A stretch of DNA of 64,000 nucleotides from Trinickia sp. Y13 (GTDB lineage: Bacteria; Pseudomonadota; Gammaproteobacteria; Burkholderiales; Burkholderiaceae): positions 62,001 through 126,000 of the forward strand of contig NZ_JAKWFK010000016.1 in NCBI RefSeq assembly GCF_029522115.1. The letters run 5' to 3'. Of the stretch, positions 28,103-35,624 are shown piece by piece; positions within the stretch are counted from its first letter, which is position 1; each line of letters starts with the position of its first letter. The notes under the pieces were generated by a model. The model worked only from the letters and a program-made list of their open reading frames with translations, had not been told where the DNA came from and searched no databases. Both the position numbers and the translations under genes were made by a program.

Positions 28103-28924
28103 TTGAAACAGCGCACCCCTTTCAACGAATTCATCGACGGCGCCCGCGACACGATCCCCATGATGGTCGGCGCCGCGCCCTTCGGCGTGATCTTCGGCAC
28201 GCTCGTGACGGCCGGGCCGCTGCACCCGTGGCACGGGCAATTGATGTCGCTCGCCGTTTTCGCCGGCTCGTCGCAGTTCATCGCGCTCGGCCTCATCGCC
28301 TCGCATGCCGGCTTTGCGGTGGTCTGGGCGACGACGCTAATCGTCAACGTGCGCCACGTCCTCTACAGCGCGACGTTGGCGCCCTACGTCGCCCGCCTGC
28401 CCTTGCGCTGGCGGCTCGCGCTCGCCGCGCTGCTGACCGACGAGGTGTTCGCCGTGGCCTATGCCCACTACCGCCACGCGCCTCCGGGAAACATCGGTCC
28501 CCACTACTTCCTGGGGTCCGGCGTCGCCATGTACGTGAACTGGCAGATCTGGACGTTGGCTGGCCTGCTGTTCGGCGCAGCCTTCCCAAGCCTGCAGTCA
28601 CTCGGTCTCGATTTCGCGATGGTGGCGACTTTCATCGCGATCGTGGTGCCGCAACTCGTTTCGCTCCGCTACGTCGCATCGGCTGCGACTGCAGGCATCG
28701 TCGCACTGGCGTGCGCCGGCTTGCCGTACAAGCTCGGCTTGCTGGCGGCGGTGGCGGCCGGCGTCGCCGTCGGCGTGGTCCTGTCGCGGCCTTGGACAAC
28801 GCGCGGCGGCAAGTTGCAACGAGCCGGGGAGAGCGAGCCGGCCAAAAACGGCGCACAAGCGCAGCGAACGAGCAGCGTTGCGGCTACCGACAGCGTCGAG
28901 CGTCGCGCGGAGGTCGCGCGATGA
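28103..28924 (+). CDS. azlC: AzlC family branched-chain amino-acid exporter, large subunit
   Basis: A 273-residue inner-membrane protein with about seven spans. Family segments are IPMMVGAAPFGVIFGTL, FAGSSQFIALGLI and VNVRHVLYSATLAPY. The start codon is TTG at 28103, fixed by a perfect AGGAGG at 28089-28094 eight bases upstream and by the family N-terminus MKQRTPFNEFIDGARDTIP. The last 40 residues are polar and extra to the family. Its stop overlaps azlD as ATGA. Together they form an AzlCD (BrnFE-like) efflux pair. Confidence 0.92.
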   Translation: MKQRTPFNEFIDGARDTIPMMVGAAPFGVIFGTLVTAGPLHPWHGQLMSLAVFAGSSQFIALGLIASHAGFAVVWATTLIVNVRHVLYSATLAPYVARLPLRWRLALAALLTDEVFAVAYAHYRHAPPGNIGPHYFLGSGVAMYVNWQIWTLAGLLFGAAFPSLQSLGLDFAMVATFIAIVVPQLVSLRYVASAATAGIVALACAGLPYKLGLLAAVAAGVAVGVVLSRPWTTRGGKLQRAGESEPAKNGAQAQRTSSVAATDSVERRAEVAR

Positions 28925-29244
28925 ACTATGTTCTGCTGATCTTCGGCATGGCCGTCGTTACGTTCCTCATCCGCTCGACGGTCTTCATGCTCGGCGAGCG
29001 CATAGCGTTTGCGCCGCTCGTGCGCACGGCGCTGGGCTTCGTGCCCGTGACCGTGCTCACGGCCATCATCGTGCCGATGGCGGTCACGCCCCATGGCGGT
29101 GCGCTCGAACTCACCTGGCGCAACCCTCAGCTCATCGGGGCGTTGGCCGCCTGCGCCGTGTCCGCGCTGACACGCCGGCCGCTTCTGACCATCGCGGTCG
29201 GCTTGGCGGTCTTCTTCCTGTGGCAGGGCTTGATCGTTCGCTAA
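28921..29244 (+). CDS. azlD: AzlD family branched-chain amino-acid exporter, small subunit
   Basis: A 107-residue membrane protein with four hydrophobic segments, the small partner of AzlC. The segment TFLIRSTVFMLGERI near the N-terminus and GALAACAVSALTRRPLLTIAVG near the C-terminus fit the AzlD family. It is translationally coupled to azlC by a 4-bp overlap. Confidence 0.9.
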   Translation: MNYVLLIFGMAVVTFLIRSTVFMLGERIAFAPLVRTALGFVPVTVLTAIIVPMAVTPHGGALELTWRNPQLIGALAACAVSALTRRPLLTIAVGLAVFFLWQGLIVR

Positions 29245-29509
29245 TTGCCCAATCGTCTAACGACTTCGTCCAAATACCCTCAAGTTCCGCGTCCATTCGC
29301 CGTTATTCAGTCGAAGCGCGTTTTTTGGCCGCGCGGCGCGGGACGCGCCGGCGCCTGTCGTCGGTAGCGGCCCAAATCACGCATGCGAAAACCGTAAAGC
29401 CGATTTCGCGCCGGGTGGCCGCTTGCACGCCAAACCGGCCGGGCCGGCGGCGGCTCGCGCGGATGCCGCTGCTGCACGCGGCCGGCCGGACGAGCGATCA
29501 GGACAAGCC

Positions 29510-30283
29510 ATGGGTCAAATCACCCTTTCTCTTCGAGACGAGACGATCTCTTCGCTGCACAAGGACTTCGAGGCCTTCGTGCGCGTGTCGCTCAAGCTCG
29601 ACCCACAGTTCGCGACGCCCTCGTTCGAAGACTTCCTGCGCGCCAAGCTGCTCGACAACATGGTGCCGTTGACCGAACACGCCGTGCAGCGGATGTTGCA
29701 GGGAGGTCAGTACGCGTGGGCCAAGCGCACGCTCGAAAAGGAATTTCCGGACGTCGTCGCCATCCTCATGCGCCAAGCCGAGGAATTCGGCTTCAGCTTC
29801 GCCGTGCGCTCGGAGTGGACGCCGGACGAGCTCGCCAAAGCGGCGAGAGACTGGGCGTCGGCCATCGTCAAGGAAGCCGGCGGCGAGGCAGAATTGGTCG
29901 ATCCGCTCGCCGCACAGATCAAGTCGACGGCGCGCGACATTCAATCGCTCGAAGAGAAAATGCAGACGCCGGCTTGGCGGCTGGCCGAATCGCTGCGTCA
30001 GCGCGTGTACGAGGCGAAGATTGCCTGCGAGACGAGCATCGGCAGCACGGCGCGGGAAAAACTCGGCGAACTACGCGGCCTGCTCAGGCTCGGCCTTGCG
30101 CACGGTTCGTTCCAAAAGCAGGAAGCGCAGCAGATCATGGAGTACATGCGTTTGCTCAAGCCCGAGATTTTCGTCGAAGAGCCGTACGATATCTTCACGC
30201 GCATGGCAGCCTGGATGCGCAACTTCTTCATGCCGCCCGCCCGGCCCGCTCAGCCTCGCGTCGAGCCGCGCCGGCCGCGCTAG
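29510..30283 (+). CDS. hypothetical cytosolic protein
   Basis: I do not recognise a named family. From the ATG at 29510 (MGQITLSLRDETISSLHKD) it has 257 residues, no signal peptide and no membrane span. It is largely helical by composition, with heptad-like stretches at about 150-215 and a Pro/Arg-rich tail. A frame extending 29 codons upstream lacks typical coding character. It stands alone between azlD and the convergent helicase gene. Codon use is like that of the neighbouring core genes, so it looks like a native gene, not a recent arrival. Confidence 0.72.
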   Translation: MGQITLSLRDETISSLHKDFEAFVRVSLKLDPQFATPSFEDFLRAKLLDNMVPLTEHAVQRMLQGGQYAWAKRTLEKEFPDVVAILMRQAEEFGFSFAVRSEWTPDELAKAARDWASAIVKEAGGEAELVDPLAAQIKSTARDIQSLEEKMQTPAWRLAESLRQRVYEAKIACETSIGSTAREKLGELRGLLRLGLAHGSFQKQEAQQIMEYMRLLKPEIFVEEPYDIFTRMAAWMRNFFMPPARPAQPRVEPRRPR

Positions 30284-30330
30284 AGCCACTACACAGCCAC
30301 CACAGCCCCCAGGGCCGCCCGAGCCCGAAG

Positions 30331-32463
30331 TCAGTCCCACATCGCCTTCAGTTGCGCGGCAATGTCGACGCGCGCCTTCGCAGCGGCCGCGAGCCCAGTC
30401 GCGGTCGGCGGCGCTGCGGGCGCGACCCGCGGCCATGCGTGCACGTCGAACAGCGGAAGCAGCGACGCGGGAATGAACCGCGTGCGCGAGGCCCAGACGT
30501 GCCGATCCCCCTGCGCGCTTTGGTTGTGGACGTAAAACCGCTGGGGCACAACGATATGCAGATCTTCCTTCGCTCTGGTCATCGCCACGTAAAGCAAGCG
30601 GCGCTCTTCGTCGATTTCCTCTTGGCTTCCCGTACCTAAGTCGGACGGAATGCAGCCGTCGACGCCGTTCAGCACGAACACGTTGCGCCATTCTTGGCCC
30701 TTGGCCGAATGGATCGTCGAGAGGATCAGGTAATCCTCGTCCACGAGCGGCACACCGGCCTCGCCGCTCGTCGCATCGGGCGGATCGAGCGTCAACTCGG
30801 TCAAGAAACGCTCGCGCGAAGAAAAGGTCGCGGCCAGGCTCTCCATCTGCAGGATATCGGCGTGGCGCATGGCGGCGTCATCGTGATTGCGCTCGAGATG
30901 CGGCTCGTACCACCGCCGCACTTGCTCGAATTCGGCCGGCCAGGGCGTGCGCAACGCGCCGATCTCTCCCATCAGCAGCGCGAAGTCCGGCCATTCGGCG
31001 TGGGCGCGCGCCGGCGGATCGTAGGCGAGCAACGGGGCCGGCAGTTCGCCCGCCGCAGCCACGGCGTCGAGCACACGGGCGGCCGTCGCCGGCCCCACGC
31101 CAGGCATGAGTTGCAGAACGCGAAAGCCGGCCACCCGGTCGCGCGGGTTTTGCGCCCAGCGCAGCACCGCGAGCACATCCTTCACGTGCACCGAATCGAG
31201 AAAACGCAGCCCGCCGAACTTGACGAACGGAATGTTGCGCCGAGCGAGCTCGATCTCCAGTGCAGCGCTATGGTGCGCGGCCCGAAACAGAACCGCCTGA
31301 GCCTTGAGCTTCATCCCCGCTTCGCGCGCCTCCAGCACCGCTTCCACGACGTAGCGCGCCTGCTCGATCTCCCCCGCCACCGATACGAGCCGCGGCCGCT
31401 GCGCGCCGGGTTTATCGGTCCATAAGTCCTTCGTGAAGCGCTCTGCAGCCAAACCGATCACGGCGTTCGAGGCCGCCAAGATCGGCGCAGTGGAGCGGTA
31501 ATTGCGCTCCAACGTCACGCGCTCGGCATTCGGCTCGAATTGGAACGGGAAATCGAGAATGTTACGCACGGTTGCGCCGCGAAACGAGTAAATCGATTGG
31601 GCGTCGTCGCCCACAACGGTAAGCCCGCGCCCCTCGGGCTTCATCGCGAATAGGATCGCGGCCTGCAAGCGGTTCGTGTCTTGGTATTCGTCGACGAGCA
31701 CGTGATCGAAGCGCTGCCCGAGGTCCGAGGCGATCGCCGGCTCCGACGCCATGCGCGACCAATACAGCAGCAAATCGTCGTAATCGAGAATGTTCTGCGT
31801 TTGTTTCGCGGCGACGTAAGCGGCAAAGAGCGCGCGCAGATCGCGCTCCCATTCGCGGCACCACGGAAACGCGTGTTCCAGCACCTGCGCGAGCGTGGCG
31901 CCTGTATTGACGACACGCGAATAAATGGCGAGACACGTGCCCTTCACGGGGAAGCGCCGTTCCTTCGCCGACAGCCCGAGTTCGTGCCGCACGACATTGA
32001 GCAAATCCGCGCAGTCTTCCCGATCGTTGATCGTGAAAACGGGAGAGAGCCCGATCGCTTCTGCGTATTCGCGCAGCAGTCTCGCCCCGACGCTGTGAAA
32101 GGTCCCGCTCCATGTCAGGGCCTGCGCCAAGTCGGCGCGCGTGCCGAGCGCTTGCGCGGCGATGCGCGTCGCGCGCCGGGTCATGTCTTGCGCCGCGCGG
32201 CGCGAGAACGTGAGCAGCAACAGCCGCCTCGGATCGGCGCCCTTGACGAGCAGATGCGCGACCCGGTGCGCGAGCGTATTGGTCTTGCCCGAGCCCGCGC
32301 CGGCGATCACGAGCAGCGGGCCGCCGGGACTCGCACGCTCGCCCACGCCGTACTCGACCGCCGCGCGCTGGGCGTCGTTGAGCTTGTCGAGATAAGGCGC
32401 GTGCGCTTGGGACGAACCGGATAGGACGGCGGTAGATATCGAGGACACGGCGCGATCATGCAT
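30331..32463 (-). CDS. UvrD/Rep-type superfamily 1 DNA helicase
   Basis: An ATP-dependent 3'-5' DNA helicase of the UvrD/PcrA/Rep group, about 710 residues. Walker A is GAGSGKT at residues 55-61. Walker B is VLVDEYQDTN. Further motifs are GDDAQSIYSFRGA, TLERNYRSTAPI, LSTIHSAKGQEW and LLYVAMTRAKEDL, so all helicase motifs are present. The start is uncertain: the ATG at 32463 gives a 30-residue lead-in before the Q-motif (LNDAQRAAV), while further ATGs lie up to 32571. It is probably a second UvrD paralogue, as it lacks the usual UvrD C-terminal tail. Confidence 0.9.
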   Translation of the reverse strand: MHDRAVSSISTAVLSGSSQAHAPYLDKLNDAQRAAVEYGVGERASPGGPLLVIAGAGSGKTNTLAHRVAHLLVKGADPRRLLLLTFSRRAAQDMTRRATRIAAQALGTRADLAQALTWSGTFHSVGARLLREYAEAIGLSPVFTINDREDCADLLNVVRHELGLSAKERRFPVKGTCLAIYSRVVNTGATLAQVLEHAFPWCREWERDLRALFAAYVAAKQTQNILDYDDLLLYWSRMASEPAIASDLGQRFDHVLVDEYQDTNRLQAAILFAMKPEGRGLTVVGDDAQSIYSFRGATVRNILDFPFQFEPNAERVTLERNYRSTAPILAASNAVIGLAAERFTKDLWTDKPGAQRPRLVSVAGEIEQARYVVEAVLEAREAGMKLKAQAVLFRAAHHSAALEIELARRNIPFVKFGGLRFLDSVHVKDVLAVLRWAQNPRDRVAGFRVLQLMPGVGPATAARVLDAVAAAGELPAPLLAYDPPARAHAEWPDFALLMGEIGALRTPWPAEFEQVRRWYEPHLERNHDDAAMRHADILQMESLAATFSSRERFLTELTLDPPDATSGEAGVPLVDEDYLILSTIHSAKGQEWRNVFVLNGVDGCIPSDLGTGSQEEIDEERRLLYVAMTRAKEDLHIVVPQRFYVHNQSAQGDRHVWASRTRFIPASLLPLFDVHAWPRVAPAAPPTATGLAAAAKARVDIAAQLKAMWD

Positions 32464-32674
32464 CGTCAAAACCACTAGGCAGTGCGGTGAGCGCCGCAAT
32501 ATCTCAAAAGCGACGGCGGCGGCCATGCGTACTGTATAGGCATACATATGTGCCGTGCAAGTCCTGAACAAAGGGCGGCATCGACGAAATACGCGGCTTT
32601 CGCTTCGCTCCCGGCCGCCCAGTGACTTATGATGCCTGCCCTAGTCGCTCATTTGCCGCACGCCGGCTATCACC

Positions 32675-32896
32675 ATGGCCAATCTCAATTTCACGCTCAC
32701 AGGCGATCACGTCGAACTGCACAATCTGCTCAAGCTCATGGGCCTGGCGGACAGCGGCGGCGCGGCGAAGGTGCTCGTCGCTTCTGGCGAAGTCACCGTC
32801 GACGGCCGCGTCGAGTTGCGAAAGACCTGCAAGATTCGCGCGGGCCAAGTCGTCATGCTCGGCGATACGCGCATCGCTGTTCACGAGCCCGGCTGA
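32675..32896 (+). CDS. YbcJ-like S4-domain RNA-binding protein
   Basis: A 73-residue protein consisting of one S4-type RNA-binding fold. The core LLKLMGLADSGGAAKVLVASGEVTVDG and VELRKTCKIRAGQVV match YbcJ. It probably binds structured RNA in ribosome-related work; the partner is unknown. It is divergent from the helicase gene, with about 210 bp between them. Confidence 0.88.
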   Translation: MANLNFTLTGDHVELHNLLKLMGLADSGGAAKVLVASGEVTVDGRVELRKTCKIRAGQVVMLGDTRIAVHEPG

Positions 32897-33072
32897 AACT
32901 CGGCCGGTTCCGCCAAGCGCACCGAAGCGTTGCCGCCGGTGCGTGAGAAATCCACGAACTTGCGTCATCGACAGCCGCGCGCGGAAGCAATAAGCTCTTT
33001 CTTTCCGACGAAAACAACATGGGCCGCGCGCATTGTGCGCCGACACGCCCGCTGCGCCTCGATCGCCTCGCC

Positions 33073-34461
33073 ATGTCCGAATCTGCCGTTTCCGGGGCCG
33101 CCGCCAAGTCGCCCCCGCCGCCGCTGTCGCGCCACGCCGCCGACACCGCACGCCTCGCTGCGCCGCTTGCCATCGCACAACTGTCGCAGATGGCGATGGG
33201 CGTCACCGACACGATCCTGCTCGGCTCGCTGAGCGCCGACGCGCTCGCCGCCGGCGGCCTCGGCGCAGGCATGTTCTTCGTCATCGTCACGCTGCTGCAA
33301 GGCGTGCTCAGTTCCGTGAGCGTGACCGTGGCCAATGCGCGCGGGGCCCAAGCCGAGCATCGCGTGCCGCATATTTATTGGACGGGGCTCGCCCTATCGG
33401 TGCTGCTCGCCGTGCCGGCGTTCCTGCTCCTGTCGTACACCGAGCCTATCTTGCTCGCCTTCGGCGAGCCGCCTCGTCTGGCGCGCGACGTCGCGGCCTA
33501 CACGGGCGTGCTGCGCTTCGCCTCGCTCGGCAGCTTGATCGGCATCGGCATGATGCGCGCGTTTTTGCCGGCCATAGGCGCGGCCAAGCGCTTGCTCGGG
33601 GTCTCGCTCGTCGGCGTCGTGTTCAACGGCCTGCTCAACTACGGGCTCATCCACGGTGTCCACGGCCTGCCTAGGCTCGGCATGCTCGGCTCGGCTATGG
33701 CCACCACGATCACGATCTGGCTCACTACCATCACACTTGTCGCGCTGCTGCACGGGCGGCCGCGTTTCCGGCATTTCGTGACCGCGAAACGGCCGACGAT
33801 GCCACTCATGGGCGAACTGTTCGCGATCGGCTGGCCCGTCGCGATCACCTACGGCGTCGAATCGATGTTGTTTCTCTGCACGGGCCTGTTCATCGGTTTG
33901 ATCGGAGAAAAGCCGCTCGCCGCGCATCAAGTGGCGATGAGCGTGAGCTCCGTCACTTTCATGGTGCCGCTCGCGATCGGGCAGGCCGCCAACGTGCGCG
34001 TCGGCTATTGGATGGGCGCAGGCGATCGCGTCGCCGCGCGTCATGCGGGTTTCGTCGCGCTCGCGCTCGGCGTCGTCTATATGTCGATGACCGGGTTGCT
34101 GTTCATCCTCGCGCCGCGCGCCATCATCGGCCTCTACCTGCGCTTGGACGATCCCGCCAATGCACAAACGATCTCGATCGCGGCCTCGTTGCTCGGCGTC
34201 GCAGCCGTTTTCCAAATCGTCGATGGCATGCAGACGATCGGCTCGGGCTGCCTGCGCGGTCTCAAAGACACGCGCATCCCGATGCTGGCGGCTGCCTTCG
34301 GCTATTGGGGCGTCGGCTTTCCCACGGGCTATGTGCTTGCTTTTCATGCCGGGCTCGGCCCGCGCGGGCTATGGTGGGGATTGGCGGCGGGCTTGGCCAG
34401 CGTCGCCGTGTTGATGACGCTGCGCTTCGAGCGCCGAACACGCCACCGGCCTGGTCCGTAG
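33073..34461 (+). CDS. MATE family multidrug/cation efflux transporter
   Basis: A 462-residue inner-membrane antiporter of the NorM branch of MATE, with 12 predicted spans. Typical parts are ARLAAPLAIAQLSQMAMGVTD at the N-terminus, LGAGMFFVIVTLLQGV, and GSGCLRGLKDTRIPM in the C-terminal half. The ATG at 33073 removes an upstream 18-codon extension. Its substrate cannot be read from sequence. It ends about 200 bp before the accessory region, toward which it is convergent. Confidence 0.9.
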   Translation: MSESAVSGAAAKSPPPPLSRHAADTARLAAPLAIAQLSQMAMGVTDTILLGSLSADALAAGGLGAGMFFVIVTLLQGVLSSVSVTVANARGAQAEHRVPHIYWTGLALSVLLAVPAFLLLSYTEPILLAFGEPPRLARDVAAYTGVLRFASLGSLIGIGMMRAFLPAIGAAKRLLGVSLVGVVFNGLLNYGLIHGVHGLPRLGMLGSAMATTITIWLTTITLVALLHGRPRFRHFVTAKRPTMPLMGELFAIGWPVAITYGVESMLFLCTGLFIGLIGEKPLAAHQVAMSVSSVTFMVPLAIGQAANVRVGYWMGAGDRVAARHAGFVALALGVVYMSMTGLLFILAPRAIIGLYLRLDDPANAQTISIAASLLGVAAVFQIVDGMQTIGSGCLRGLKDTRIPMLAAAFGYWGVGFPTGYVLAFHAGLGPRGLWWGLAAGLASVAVLMTLRFERRTRHRPGP

Positions 34462-34667
34462 CAGACCGGTGTAGCATCCGATCGCAGCGTGGCAATGGCT
34501 TGATTCAACGACGTGCTGCGTTGAATTCGGGTATGTCAGTTTGATGCTGGAATTTTTCCGCTCGGACAGCGTCGACGTCATTTCCTCGCGGACTTCCTAG
34601 TTGAGTCGGCGCCGACCGTTTGGAAAACCCATTTGTGTTCGAACGAACATGCATCGGAGCGGTCCAC

Positions 34668-35624
34668 TTATTGAGTCGCGTCTCGTTGTTGTAGCCACGC
34701 TTCGATTGACGGTTTGCCTACCCTCTCGTAACGAATGTGAAGCCAACCACTATCGTCGTTGCCTATCACAACCACTTGATCACCTCTGATCAAATAGCCG
34801 CGGTGGCTACTACCAACAGAGGGCTCCGCATATAACCAGGCCCTTTCTGATTTTACGGTCAATATCTGCTGCTGATGCGGCTGCTCTGGATTCTGCGATG
34901 CGGTCCCGGCAGCGGGAATCGCTTGACGCGGCGGATGCGTAGCCGGCCCCAAAGCATTCTCAATTGCCGCGTAATAGCGCGCATTGTTCGCGGTCGGTGG
35001 ATCGCATGCCTTAAGGTTGTCGATTCCATGGACAACGTCCAGATAGCCCTTTATTCCGCCAGCTTTCGAGCTGCTATATTGCGTCCAAATATCCTTTGCC
35101 GTCGGCCGCGGCAGCGTCGTCATGGGCTGCGCCTCGCCCGTGCCCACTACGTCGAGCCAGGCGCTTTGTTTTGCGTCCCACTTTCCGCCACAGACATCGC
35201 CGGTGTCATCTCGTGCAACGCAACCGGTCGCGGTATCCAAGATGGGACAGTACTGACGCCCCGTCACTGTTGGCTTGCCGTCACCGGCATCCAGCACACC
35301 ACTTCTGACCAAGTCGATAACGACATATCGTCCGTCTGCCGACACGGCGTCGTCACGCGGGACAGAAAAAACGATGCCCCCATTGGCGCTAAGTGGGTCC
35401 TCCGAGAAGAGACGAACCGCTGCGCCATCGGGGCGAACAAAAACAAGCTGCGTCCAACCCTGGCCGAAGTTGTGTACCAGGTTCGCAGGTACGGGTACCG
35501 ACATTACGAGCCGTGCATGATTGGAAAAGGCAACCATGGGCGGTTTCTCGCCGCACCATGCGGTGGGTGCGGCGAGCACTGCACAGGCAAATAAGCCGAT
35601 CCGGGAAAATGTGCGAATGTTCAT
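34668..35624 (-). CDS. secreted SH3-domain protein, candidate immunity partner
   Basis: I know no named family. The ATG at 35624 (MNIRTFSRIGLFACAVLAAPTAWC) gives a 318-residue protein with a clear Sec signal peptide (about 1-24). A middle beta-rich domain (about 30-215) carries five cysteines that could form periplasmic disulfides. After a Pro/Gln linker comes a C-terminal SH3b-like domain (about 250-312, with VKSERAWLYAEPSVGS and GWLHIRYE). Its start overlaps the stop of the 956-residue gene by 4 bp (ATGA), so expression is coupled. A periplasmic protein paired in this way with a cell-wall-hydrolase-like protein looks like an immunity protein; that is an inference. Codon use is more A/T-rich than in the core genes. 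Confidence 0.72.
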   Translation of the reverse strand: MNIRTFSRIGLFACAVLAAPTAWCGEKPPMVAFSNHARLVMSVPVPANLVHNFGQGWTQLVFVRPDGAAVRLFSEDPLSANGGIVFSVPRDDAVSADGRYVVIDLVRSGVLDAGDGKPTVTGRQYCPILDTATGCVARDDTGDVCGGKWDAKQSAWLDVVGTGEAQPMTTLPRPTAKDIWTQYSSSKAGGIKGYLDVVHGIDNLKACDPPTANNARYYAAIENALGPATHPPRQAIPAAGTASQNPEQPHQQQILTVKSERAWLYAEPSVGSSHRGYLIRGDQVVVIGNDDSGWLHIRYERVGKPSIEAWLQQRDATQ

